DNA of 6,083 nucleotides from Desulfobulbus sp. (GTDB lineage Bacteria > Pseudomonadota > Gammaproteobacteria > Burkholderiales > Rhodocyclaceae): assembly GCA_009782025.1 (NCBI GenBank), contig WQUQ01000098.1, positions 1 to 6,083 on the forward strand, read 5' to 3'. Within the stretch, counting starts at the first letter, position 1; each line of letters opens with the position of its first letter. The translations under genes were made by a program, and so were the position numbers. Below the pieces are notes generated by a model that was not told the DNA's origin, made no database searches, and saw only the letters and a program-made list of their open reading frames with translations. Positions 1 through 6,031 of the stretch are shown in pieces.

Positions 1-538
1 AGCGCCCCTCGTTCATCACGCACAGGCTGCCGAAGCCGAACACCTCGATTTCCACCGAGGTGTTCTGGATGACGTGCTCGACCTGGGCCAGCGTCAGCAC
101 CCGCGGCAGCACCGCCCGGCGAACGCCGAACTCGCGCTGGCAGAAGTTGATGGCCTCGTAACTGGTGGCCGACCCCTGCACCGACAAATGCAGACGCTGC
201 TGCGGATGGCGCTTGCTGGCATAGTCGAGCAGGCCGGCGTCGGCCAGGATGATGGCATCGACGCCCTCATCGACCGCCGCATCCACCGCCTTCTGCCAAT
301 CGGCCACGCGCCCGGCCTGAGCAAACGTGTTGATCGCCAGCAGCACCTCGCGGCCCTTGCCGTGGGCGTAGCGTATGCCCTCGGTCATGGCCTTGGCGTC
401 GAAATTCAGGCCGGCGAAATTGCGGGCATTGGTATCGTTCTTGTAGCCGAGATAAACGGCATCGGCCCCGTTATCGACAGCAGCCTTCAGCGCCGGCAGA
501 CTGCCGGCGGGGCAAATCAGGTCGGGTAACGGGTTCAT
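1..538 (-). CDS. ubiU: UbiU, O2-independent ubiquinone hydroxylation protein (peptidase U32 family), N-terminal part
   Basis: The first 179 residues of a protein closely resembling UbiU are present; the rest lies beyond the left edge. Family knowledge: UbiU pairs with UbiV, both carry a 4Fe-4S cluster, and with UbiT they hydroxylate the ubiquinone ring without O2; E. coli UbiU is about 331 residues. Seen here: CPAGSLPALKAAVDNGADAV at residues 9-28, a DTNARNFAGLNF stretch at about 35-46, and FGSLCVMNEGR at 169-179. Cys173 corresponds to the first cluster ligand. The next codon begins with T, as expected for the second ligand (GRC in UbiU), but it is cut off. The start is ATG at 538-536, giving an N-terminus about four residues longer than E. 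coli UbiU; no clear Shine-Dalgarno sequence precedes it. It is co-oriented with sixA, 254 bp upstream. The DTNAR and SLC..EGR signatures favour UbiU over other U32 members. Confidence 0.93.
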   Translation of the reverse strand, partial: MNPLPDLICPAGSLPALKAAVDNGADAVYLGYKNDTNARNFAGLNFDAKAMTEGIRYAHGKGREVLLAINTFAQAGRVADWQKAVDAAVDEGVDAIILADAGLLDYASKRHPQQRLHLSVQGSATSYEAINFCQREFGVRRAVLPRVLTLAQVEHVIQNTSVEIEVFGFGSLCVMNEGR

Positions 539-792
539 GGGCGCGTCCGGGAAATCGAACGAAGCAGTATACCAGCCCTTTCGCGGGCCATTGAATATCG
601 CCGGCGCAGCCCAGGACAAGCACATCAATGACAACGAGGAACACCCCCATCCCAAGCCGCCGCCCGAAGCGGGTTGCACCCCGGCGCAACGGATCGACTG
701 GTATCGCTGCCGCTGAGAAAGTGGAACCTTGTTTCATGTCCTCAAAGGCTCCTGGCACGCAGCCTGTCGCTCGTTTTGCAAAAATTTCCCGT
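539..792. other. Intergenic region between sixA and ubiU
   Basis: The 254 bp between two co-oriented minus-strand genes hold no convincing gene. There are small hairpins: GTTGC (673-677) pairs with GCAAC (686-690), and CCCG (663-666) pairs with CGGG (670-673). There is also a TTTTGCAAAA palindrome at 774-783 just after the sixA stop. None has the GC stem plus T-run of an intrinsic terminator. An 88-codon minus-strand frame from ATG 737 runs through the region into ubiU and was judged non-coding. The length suggests ubiU has its own promoter. Confidence 0.5.
566..571 (-). promoter_or_regulatory. Candidate -10 box for ubiU
   Basis: TATACT reads on the minus strand, five of six matches to TATAAT, 27 bases before the ubiU ATG. 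An 18-base spacer separates it from TTCAAT (595-590), a weak three-of-six -35 match. The same octamer TATACTGC precedes sixA at a similar distance. No FNR box (TTGAT-N4-ATCAA) was seen, although E. coli ubiUV is induced without oxygen. Weak, by-eye call. Confidence 0.3.
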
Positions 793-1275
793 TCAGCCAA
801 GCATGTCGGCTGCGATGACGGCGCGCAGCACGGTTTGCGTTTCATCGCGGCGGAGGCGCCTGGAAAACCACCATAAAGCGCCTTTCCTGATGCTCCAGTC
901 GGCTTCGTGGCCGGCCAGGAGCAGCGCCGCCAGGCGGCCGAGCGTCGGCTGGTGGCCGACCAGCAGCGCCGCGCCGGCGGCCTGTGGCCAGCCGGCAGCG
1001 GCAATCAGGGCGGGAACGTCGGCGCCGGGGCCGAGCCGGCGCTCGATCGTGAACGGCAGATGCAGCGCCTCTGCCGTCTGCCGTGTGCGCACCGCCGGGC
1101 TGACCAGGATGCGCAAGCCTTGCGGCTGCTGCGCCTTGATCCAGGCCGCCATGAGCTTGGCCTGGCGCCGGCCGCGCTCGGTCAGGGGGCGTTGCAGATC
1201 GTCGTCGCCTTCTTCAGCTTCGGCGTGACGCCACAACAACAGATCCCTGCGTGTTGCTTCGGGTAAATCCGGCAT
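793..1275 (-). CDS. sixA: Phosphohistidine phosphatase SixA (histidine phosphatase superfamily)
   Basis: A complete 160-residue protein, the same size as E. coli SixA (161). Family knowledge: SixA is a small cytosolic phosphatase that removes phosphate from histidines; in E. coli, ArcB HPt and later the PTS-Ntr protein NPr were reported as targets. All catalytic elements are visible. RHAEAE at 16-21 carries the nucleophile His17. LTERGRRQA at 31-39 holds a phosphate-pocket Arg34. SPAVRTRQTAEAL at 59-71 holds Arg63. VGHQPTLGRLA at 106-116 holds the second histidine, His108. There is no signal peptide or membrane segment. The start is ATG at 1275-1273, with a good Shine-Dalgarno GGGAGG (1286-1281) five bases upstream. 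It is transcribed divergently from the CoA-transferase and lies upstream of ubiU. The partner in this organism is not shown by context. Confidence 0.93.
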   Translation of the reverse strand: MPDLPEATRRDLLLWRHAEAEEGDDDLQRPLTERGRRQAKLMAAWIKAQQPQGLRILVSPAVRTRQTAEALHLPFTIERRLGPGADVPALIAAAGWPQAAGAALLVGHQPTLGRLAALLLAGHEADWSIRKGALWWFSRRLRRDETQTVLRAVIAADMLG

Positions 1276-1465
1276 GCCGCCCTCCCTTTATTGTGCCGCG
1301 ATGGCCGCAGTATAGGCTGCTTGGCGCACCTTGCCGGCGACGCCACCGGGTTTTTCCGAAAGCCCTTGCCAAGCCTCGCGAATCGCCGAATACTCGGCGG
1401 ACGGCGCGACCCGCCGCAGAACAACGACGGTTCGAGGATCATCTACTGCACGGAGGAGAGTCATC
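1276..1465. promoter_or_regulatory. Divergent regulatory region between sixA and the CoA-transferase
   Basis: These 190 bp must hold promoters for both directions. Toward sixA, TATACTGC (1314-1307, minus) repeats the octamer before ubiU and lies 33 bases before the sixA start; no good -35 is seen. Two inverted repeats could be operator or 5'-leader structures: CGCCGA-ATAC-TCGGCG (1384-1399), and a wider GCTTGGC (1319-1325) with GCCAAGC (1368-1374). No clear sigma-70 promoter toward the CoA-transferase was found. A 58-codon minus-strand frame (1464-1288) also occupies this space and ends 12 bp before sixA. Confidence 0.4.
1452..1458 (+). promoter_or_regulatory. Ribosome binding site of the CoA-transferase
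   Basis: GGAGGAG lies seven bases before the ATG at 1466. It decides the start: the same frame is open from 1331, but the longer N-terminus has no ribosome binding site and does not look like the family. Confidence 0.85.
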
Positions 1466-3439
1466 ATGGAAGCCCATTCGGATGCCGGCAAGATCGTTTC
1501 CGCCCGCGATGCCGTCCGCCTCATCAAGGATGGCGATACCGTCGCCACCGGCGGTTTCGTCGGCATCGGCTTTCCCGAGAATATCGCCGTCGCCCTCGAA
1601 CAGCGCTTTCTCGAAGCGGTGGCCAACGACGACCACGGCCAGGGCAGCCCGCGCAACCTGACGCTGGTTTACGCCGCCGGCCAGGGCGACGGCAAGGAGC
1701 GCGGCCTCAACCATCTGGGCCATGACGGGCTGGTTGGCCGGGTCATCGGCGGTCACTGGGGACTGGTGCCGAAGTTGCAGCAACTGGCGGTGGCCAACCG
1801 CATCGAGGCCTGGAATCTGCCGCAGGGCGTGATTTCTCACTTGTTCCGCGACATCGCCGCCGGCAAGCCGGGGACGCTGACCCATGTCGGGCTGGGCACC
1901 TTCGTCGATCCGCGTTTCGGCGGCGGCAAGCTCAACGCCCGCACGACCGAGGATCTGGTTCGGCTGATGCCGATCGACGGCGAGGAATACCTGTTCTACA
2001 AGGCTTTTCCGATCAACGTCGGGATCATCCGCGGCACCACCGCCGATCCCGACGGCAACATCAGCATGGAAAAGGAGGCGCTGACGCTGGAGGCCCTGGC
2101 GATTGCCACCGCCGTCCGCAATTCGGGCGGCATCATCATCGTCCAGGTCGAGCGCATCGCCGAGCGCGGCACGCTCAACCCGCGCCGGGTGACGATTCCC
2201 GGCATTCTGGTCGATTGCGTGGTGGTCGCCGAGAAGCCCGAGTACCACATGCAGACCTTCATCGAGCCATACAGCCCGGCCTTCGCCGGCGAGATCAGGG
2301 TGCCGATGTCGACCATCGCGCCGATGGCGATGAGCGAGCGCAAGATCATCGCCCGCCGGGCGGCGCTCGAATTGCGCGCCAACGCCGTCGTCAATCTCGG
2401 CATCGGCATGCCCGAAGGCGTTGCCGACGTGGCCGCCGAGGAACACATCATCGACCTCTTGACGCTGACCGCCGAACCCGGCGTGGTCGGCGGCGTGCCG
2501 GCCGGCGGCCTCAGTTTCGGCGCCGCCACCAATACCCAGGCGATCATCGACCAGCCCAGCCAGTTCGATTTCTATGACGGCGGCGGCCTCGACATCGCCG
2601 TGCTCGGCCTGGCCCAGGCCGACCGCCAGGGCAATCTCAACGTCTCCAGGTTCGGCCCGCGCCTGGCCGGCGCCGGCGGCTTCATCAACATTTCGCAAAA
2701 TGCCAAGAAAGTGGTTTTCGTCGGCACCTTCACCGCCGGCAAGATGCGGGTCGACATCAGGGACGGCCGCCTGCGCATCGTCGAGGACGGCGGCGCCATC
2801 AAGTTCGTCGACGAGGTCGAGCACCGCACCTTCAGCGGGCCGCAGGCCGTCAAATGGGGCCGCGACGTGATCTACATCACCGAGCGCTGCGTTTTCGCGC
2901 TGACGCCGGAGGGCCTGGAGTTGACCGAGATCGCGCCGGGCGTCGACCTGCAACGCGACATCCTCGACAAGATGGCCTTCCGCCCGATAGTGCACGGCGA
3001 ACCCAAGCTGATGGACGCGCGCATCTTCGCCGAGGAGCCGATGGAAATCCGCGCCGATCTGCTGGAGCGGCCGCTGCCCGAGCGCCTGACCTACAACGCC
3101 GGGCAGAACCTGTTCCTGCTCGACTTCTCCGGCCTTTCGGTGCGCAGCAAGGCCGACATCGAGCGCATCCGCGCCGCCGTCGCCGAGTGCCTGGCGCCGG
3201 TCGGCCACAAGGTTTACGCCATCGTCAATTACGACCGCTTCAATATCGTGCCGGAACTGGCCGACGCCTATGCCGAGATGGTGCGCGACGTGGTGCAGAC
3301 CTATTACCACGATGTCACCCGCTACACGTCGAGCGCTTTTCTGCGCGTCAAGCTCGGCCAGGCCCTGGCCGGCCATCAGATGGCGCCGCAGATCTACGCC
3401 AGCGCCGCCGAGGCCCAGGGCTGGCTGGCCGATGATTGA
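1466..3439 (+). CDS. Acyl-CoA:acetate/3-ketoacid CoA-transferase, alpha-beta fusion with C-terminal extension
   Basis: A complete 657-residue family I CoA-transferase, similar along its length to E. coli YdiF (about 530 residues). Family knowledge: these cytosolic enzymes move CoA between acyl-CoAs and free acids such as acetate or acetoacetate through a glutamyl-CoA thioester. Seen here: an alpha-subunit-like half at about 10-280, with a glycine-rich loop ([11 protein letters not shown], 29-39), CGHWG-like GGHWG and [14 protein letters not shown]. The beta-like half spans about 289-525, with [11 protein letters not shown] (293-303) and GIGMPEG (312-318). [10 protein letters not shown] places the expected catalytic glutamate at Glu337, matching VETGPIGG of Ydi[10 protein letters not shown] and [16 protein letters not shown] close the core. 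Residues about 530-657 are an extra domain absent from YdiF. Neither half is broken. The acid partner is unknown; nearby crotonase debris suggests branched-chain or fatty acyl-CoA metabolism. Confidence 0.93.
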   Translation: MEAHSDAGKIVSARDAVRLIKDGDTVATGGFVGIGFPENIAVALEQRFLEAVANDDHGQGSPRNLTLVYAAGQGDGKERGLNHLGHDGLVGRVIGGHWGLVPKLQQLAVANRIEAWNLPQGVISHLFRDIAAGKPGTLTHVGLGTFVDPRFGGGKLNARTTEDLVRLMPIDGEEYLFYKAFPINVGIIRGTTADPDGNISMEKEALTLEALAIATAVRNSGGIIIVQVERIAERGTLNPRRVTIPGILVDCVVVAEKPEYHMQTFIEPYSPAFAGEIRVPMSTIAPMAMSERKIIARRAALELRANAVVNLGIGMPEGVADVAAEEHIIDLLTLTAEPGVVGGVPAGGLSFGAATNTQAIIDQPSQFDFYDGGGLDIAVLGLAQADRQGNLNVSRFGPRLAGAGGFINISQNAKKVVFVGTFTAGKMRVDIRDGRLRIVEDGGAIKFVDEVEHRTFSGPQAVKWGRDVIYITERCVFALTPEGLELTEIAPGVDLQRDILDKMAFRPIVHGEPKLMDARIFAEEPMEIRADLLERPLPERLTYNAGQNLFLLDFSGLSVRSKADIERIRAAVAECLAPVGHKVYAIVNYDRFNIVPELADAYAEMVRDVVQTYYHDVTRYTSSAFLRVKLGQALAGHQMAPQIYASAAEAQGWLADD

Positions 3440-3471
3440 GTCGCCGCGATGAACGATTGCCGATTGCCCGC

Positions 3472-4386
3472 TCAGGCGGCGAAAATCCAGCCGTTTTCGC
3501 GGCGCAGGGCGCCCACCAGCAGCAGGTCGCGTTCGACGCGGCCGGCCAGCGTTTCCTCGTCGAGGCCGAGGTAGCGCTGGTTGACGTCGACGGCGAAGGG
3601 CAGTTCGCGGACGAAGCTGCGGAAGGCGTCGACCGGCAGCCGCTGGCGTTCGAGCATGGCGAAGGAGACGATGACCTTGATCGCGTGCCAGGCCAGTTTG
3701 TCGATGTCGGCGGCAAAGGCGTCGAGGCGGCGGAAGGCCAGAGCGAAGGCTTGGTCGACCTCGGCGAAGGGGCTGCCGTGGCCGGGGATGATGATGTCGA
3801 TGGGCAGCGCGGCGAGCGTTTCGAGCGTCGCGCGGGTCGCCGCCAGACCCTCGGCCTCGCCCAGGAGTTCCGGGAAGATGACGCCGAAGCCGTTTTGCCA
3901 CAGCGCGTCGCCCGAAATCAGCAGACGCTGGTCCGGGTTGTAGTAAACCAGCGCCTCCATGTCGTGACCGGGCGCGGCCAGCGCTTGCCAGACCAGGTCG
4001 CCCATGACGATCTCGTTGCCGGGGCCGATCAGGCCGTCGTGCTGGAAGCGGGCGCTTTGCTGGCCGAGCGGCGAGAGCAGCAGCGCGTTCTCGTCCCAGT
4101 CGGCGATGGTGGCGTGCAGCCCGGCCGGAACCGTGATCGAGCAGCCGAAGGCGGCCTGTAGCGCGGCGTTGCCGCCGATGTGGTCGGAATGCGAATGGGT
4201 GTTCAGGAGGCGCTTCAGGCGGCGGCCGGCGAGCGCCTGGCCGACCAGCGCCACGGTCTGTTCGGCATGGCTGACGTAGCCGCTGTCGACCAGCGTCGCC
4301 TCGTCGCCTTCGAGGAACAAAATGGTGTTGGCCGACAGCCAGCCGCGTTCGAGGACGAGCAGCGAGGCGGGAAGGCGTGGCGTCAT
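3472..4386 (-). CDS. Metallo-beta-lactamase-fold hydrolase
   Basis: A complete 304-residue protein of the MBL superfamily. Seen in order: a beta-rich N-terminus with TLVDSGY (31-37), the HxHxDH metal motif LNTHSHSDHIGG (61-72; His64, His66, Asp68, His69), APGHDME with His141, ISGDALW with bridging Asp160, and PGHGSP with His203. This is the full set for a dinuclear site. Residues about 235-304 form a helical tail. The whole is a cytosolic hydrolase, with no signal peptide. The family covers glyoxalase II, thioesterases and nucleases; the substrate here cannot be read from sequence. The start is ATG at 4386, chosen over an in-frame ATG at 4431 because it forms an ATGA overlap with the stop of the upstream DUF1289 gene and has the natural N-terminus. 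It is last in a three-gene operon, convergent with the CoA-transferase (32-bp gap). Confidence 0.9.
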   Translation of the reverse strand: MTPRLPASLLVLERGWLSANTILFLEGDEATLVDSGYVSHAEQTVALVGQALAGRRLKRLLNTHSHSDHIGGNAALQAAFGCSITVPAGLHATIADWDENALLLSPLGQQSARFQHDGLIGPGNEIVMGDLVWQALAAPGHDMEALVYYNPDQRLLISGDALWQNGFGVIFPELLGEAEGLAATRATLETLAALPIDIIIPGHGSPFAEVDQAFALAFRRLDAFAADIDKLAWHAIKVIVSFAMLERQRLPVDAFRSFVRELPFAVDVNQRYLGLDEETLAGRVERDLLLVGALRRENGWIFAA

Positions 4387-4688
4387 CTCGGTTTGCTCGT
4401 CACGGGCGGGGCCAGCGGCGGCCGGCCGCAACCGAGGCAGTAGCCGGAATCGGGGTCGGTCATGCAGGCGCCGACGCAGAGAAGGAAATCCTCATCTGCC
4501 GGCGCGGCGTTGGGGTCAGCGGCTTGCCCGGCCAGGCGGCGTTTGGCAACGGCCGCCACGATTTTCTGCCGAGCAGCCGCATCGGCGGTGGACCAGGCGG
4601 CGATTTCGGCCAGGGTGCGCTGGCAGCCGGCGCACAGGCCGCTGATCGGGTCCATCTGGCAGGTATTGGTGCAGGGCGAGGCAGTCAT
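4383..4688 (-). CDS. DUF1289 protein with duplicated four-cysteine motif
   Basis: A small 101-residue protein. The first half is a typical DUF1289 domain: SPC at 4-6, then C-x3-C-x8-C-x2-C at Cys6, Cys10, Cys19 and Cys22, followed by QRTLAEIAAW (23-32) and a basic helix ending KRR. The second half repeats the cysteine motif with identical spacing at Cys71, Cys75, Cys84 and Cys87. TDPDSGYCLGCGRP matches MDPISGLCAGCQRT, but the RT..EI..W helix is missing. Family knowledge: DUF1289 proteins are short and of unknown role; the cysteines look like a metal site, which is inference. The start is ATG at 4688, overlapping the upstream stop (TGATG). The stop overlaps the ATG of the MBL gene (ATGA), so all three genes are probably translationally coupled. 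The reading frame is open far upstream, but only this start gives the family N-terminus. Confidence 0.88.
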   Translation of the reverse strand: MTASPCTNTCQMDPISGLCAGCQRTLAEIAAWSTADAAARQKIVAAVAKRRLAGQAADPNAAPADEDFLLCVGACMTDPDSGYCLGCGRPPLAPPVTSKPR

Positions 4689-5650
4689 CAGATCAGCATG
4701 AAACGGTGTTGTTGGTCGCGCACGGCGGCGACGGCCTCGCTGGCTTCGTCGCGGCGGATGCGGACGAGCATGGCCAGGTGCAGGCGCTGGTCGCGGGTGC
4801 TGAATTCGGGAAAATGCAGGGTCTGGACGCTGGCGTCGTCGCCCGGCTCGCGAATGGCGCCGAGGCGGTCGACGCTGATGCTGAACGGCGTCAGGCGCAG
4901 CGCTGGCTCCGGTTTCATCAGAAAGTCGCCGAGCGCGGCAAGCAAGGGGTCGGGCATCAAGGTCTCGGCAACCTGCCGCAAATGGGCGTCGAGGTCGATG
5001 AGGCGGCGGCTGCGCACCTCGCCCTCGCGGTTTGGAGCGCTGCGCAGCGTCTTCAGGTCGGCGCGCAGATCGTCGCGTTCGTGGCGCAAGGCGTCGAGGT
5101 GCTCCTGAAAGGTGCGCAGCAGGCTTTCCAGCGCCCGGTCGCGCAGGCATTGGCGCAGATCGCCGAGGTCGCACCGGGGTTCGACCAGCGTCTGGCCGGA
5201 AAAGAACAACACCCGTTGCGGCACGTCGTTTTCGATCAGATCGCCGCGGCGCGTCATGCCGAGTTGCTGTTTCTCCTGGCGGCGGGCGACGAGCAGGGCA
5301 TGAAAATGATCCTCATGCCAACAGGCCGGGTCGGTCAGAAAGTCGCGCACGGCCTGGCTGCGGCCGAGCATCTGCTCGATGTCGTCGGCGGTGGCGAACA
5401 GCGCATGCACCAGCGGGTCAGTGGCGAAAGCCTGGCGCTCGACGACGATCGGCCCCGGCAGCGCGTCGACCAGGCCGGCGCAGTAGCCGAGCGCATGGGT
5501 CAAGGGCGCGGCCAGGCGGCGGTCGAAATGGCTGGCGGCGCGCAGCATCGGATCGACCCGCTCGGCCACCCGGACCAGCGCGTCGGCCAATCGCGGGTCG
5601 GGCGGCGGGGCGGGCTTGAGAAAATCGGTGACAGTGGAGAAAAGGTTCAC
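4688..5650 (-). CDS. Conserved-looking hypothetical protein, 320 residues
   Basis: I do not recognise this protein. It is predicted soluble, with no signal peptide or membrane segment, mostly helical, and rich in Leu, Ala, Arg and Asp. A proline stretch (KPAPPPDP, 12-19) follows a short hydrophobic N-terminus. A probable coiled coil runs about 168-203 (for example EHLDALRHERDDLRADLKTL). The region 248-305 looks beta-rich, with FSISVDRLGAI (256-266) and LHLAMLVRIRR (290-300). Cysteines are scattered and form no motif. Coding is supported by strong GC bias at third positions, absence of stops and the tight junction to the next gene (TGATG). The start is GTG at 5650, the furthest upstream possible because a TAA lies at 5710-5708 in frame with no start codon between. 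No Shine-Dalgarno is visible, so a downstream start (TTG, residue 21; ATG, residue 35) cannot be excluded. It is first in the operon, 57 bp after crotonase debris. Confidence 0.8.
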   Translation of the reverse strand: MNLFSTVTDFLKPAPPPDPRLADALVRVAERVDPMLRAASHFDRRLAAPLTHALGYCAGLVDALPGPIVVERQAFATDPLVHALFATADDIEQMLGRSQAVRDFLTDPACWHEDHFHALLVARRQEKQQLGMTRRGDLIENDVPQRVLFFSGQTLVEPRCDLGDLRQCLRDRALESLLRTFQEHLDALRHERDDLRADLKTLRSAPNREGEVRSRRLIDLDAHLRQVAETLMPDPLLAALGDFLMKPEPALRLTPFSISVDRLGAIREPGDDASVQTLHFPEFSTRDQRLHLAMLVRIRRDEASEAVAAVRDQQHRFMLI

Positions 5651-5875
5651 GATAGGACGCGGTCGACTTTGGCGCTGTTCGGATCGTTGAGGAGGATAGC
5701 GGAAAAATTACGCCGCGATCCAGTTCGGCGAGCGCTTGTCGAGAAACCGCGGCATCCTGGTCGAGGGCGACGCAGGCGGCGGCCAGTTCGGCGATCAGGG
5801 TTTCGTCGAAGGCATTGTGCCGATCGGGGCGATTCATCCAGATCGTCGCGATCCGGTTGGATCGTTCGATTTCTA

Positions 5876-5996
5876 TTCACCCGGCCATTGAAGTTTGTCA
5901 TTGCGCGCTCCGTCGCGGAATCCAAAACCCGCATGGATGCTGCGACTACGCGCAGCATGACGAGTGAGGATAGTCAATATTTGATAGCCGGTTCTA
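5876..5996 (-). mobile_element. MITE-like palindromic insertion with TA target duplication
   Basis: About 121 bp interrupt the crotonase after codon 6, flanked by TA at 5998-5997 and 5875-5874. Read on the minus strand, one end is TAGAACCGGCTA and the inverted other end is TTCACCCGGCCA, eight of twelve identical with a shared CCGGC core. A longer imperfect inverted repeat fills the interior. There is no transposase and no room for one. Removing one TA plus the element restores CTA GAA ATC, the expected crotonase reading frame. TA duplication and short inverted ends are typical of elements mobilised by IS630/Tc1-mariner transposases, as with Neisseria Correia elements; that family assignment is inference. 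An alternative boundary uses the six-base direct repeat ATAGAA (5997-5992 and 5876-5871), but this would not restore the frame. Confidence 0.65.
5897..5961. repeat. Imperfect 28-bp inverted repeat (hairpin) inside the insertion
   Basis: The left arm at 5897-5924 begins GTCATTGCGCGC and ends ATCCA. The right arm at 5934-5961 is its imperfect inverse, 20 of 28 positions identical, around a 9-base loop. The GTCATTGCG...ATCCA / TGGAT...GTCAT pattern resembles the dispersed hairpin repeats found in intergenic DNA of many bacteria. It could fold as RNA or extrude as a cruciform. Confidence 0.7.
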
Positions 5997-6026
5997 TAGG
6001 GCGGTGTAGGACATTTTGGGGTTTTT

Positions 6027-6031
6027 CTCCT
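6027..6031 (-). promoter_or_regulatory. Ribosome binding site of the broken crotonase
   Basis: AGGAG reads on the minus strand 12 bases before the ATG at 6014-6012, a slightly long but usable spacing. It supports this ATG as the original start codon. The remaining bases to the right edge (6032-6083) are GT-rich on the plus strand and show no recognisable gene. Confidence 0.5.

Larger units (their letters stand above)
5708..6014 (-). pseudogene. Enoyl-CoA hydratase (crotonase) remnant, insertion plus internal deletion
   Basis: Three pieces of one gene are visible. ATG at 6014 gives MSYTAL and then a TAG. After a 123-bp insertion the frame resumes at 5873 with EIERSNRIATIWMNRPD, then RHNAFDETLIAELAAACVAL and DQDAAV, ending near 5755. 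This is a classic crotonase N-terminus; WMNRP..HNAFDE resembles methylglutaconyl-CoA hydratases (LiuC/GnyH) among others. Immediately after, shifted one frame, RFLDKRSPNWIAA and TAA (5749-5708) match a crotonase C-terminus. About 200 of roughly 260 residues are missing, including the CoA-binding core and catalytic residues, so no enzyme can be made. The surviving codons carry no other stops, suggesting recent decay. A ribosome binding site AGGAG lies 12 bases before the ATG. Crotonase identity is seen in the sequence; the specific substrate is inference. Assembly error remains possible for the deletion. Confidence 0.85.

Noticed and set aside
471..737. 88-codon minus-strand frame with a hydrophobic stretch and a lipobox-like LVLGC
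   Set aside because: It overlaps the ubiU start by 68 bases, the GAGG before its ATG is too close, and the C-terminal part is only ubiU read out of frame. A short real gene is not excluded but not supported.
1331..1465. Upstream in-frame extension of the CoA-transferase
   Set aside because: No ribosome binding site and Arg/Thr-rich sequence unlike the family; the ATG at 1466 has a strong one.
3475..3500. Hairpin GCGAAAA / TTTTCGC between the convergent genes as a bidirectional terminator
   Set aside because: It lies inside the MBL coding end, the stem is short and AT-rich, and the alternative CGGC/GCCG-TTTT stem has only four strong pairs.
1439..3901. 820-codon minus-strand open frame opposite the CoA-transferase
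   Set aside because: Mirror frame of a GC-rich gene; composition (His, Asp, Gly, Arg rich) is that of an antisense shadow, and the plus strand encodes an unmistakable complete enzyme.
3436..4161. 241-codon plus-strand open frame
   Set aside because: Antisense shadow of the MBL hydrolase, whose metal-binding motifs fix the true strand.
4387..4431. Longer start for the MBL hydrolase
   Set aside because: It would add 15 non-conserved residues and lose the ATGA junction with the upstream gene.
5689..5696. GAGGAGG-like ribosome binding site on the plus strand
   Set aside because: No start codon or open frame follows at usable distance.
5647..5958. 103-codon minus-strand frame crossing the insertion boundary
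   Set aside because: It starts inside the MITE-like element and runs out of frame through the crotonase remnant; a chance frame.
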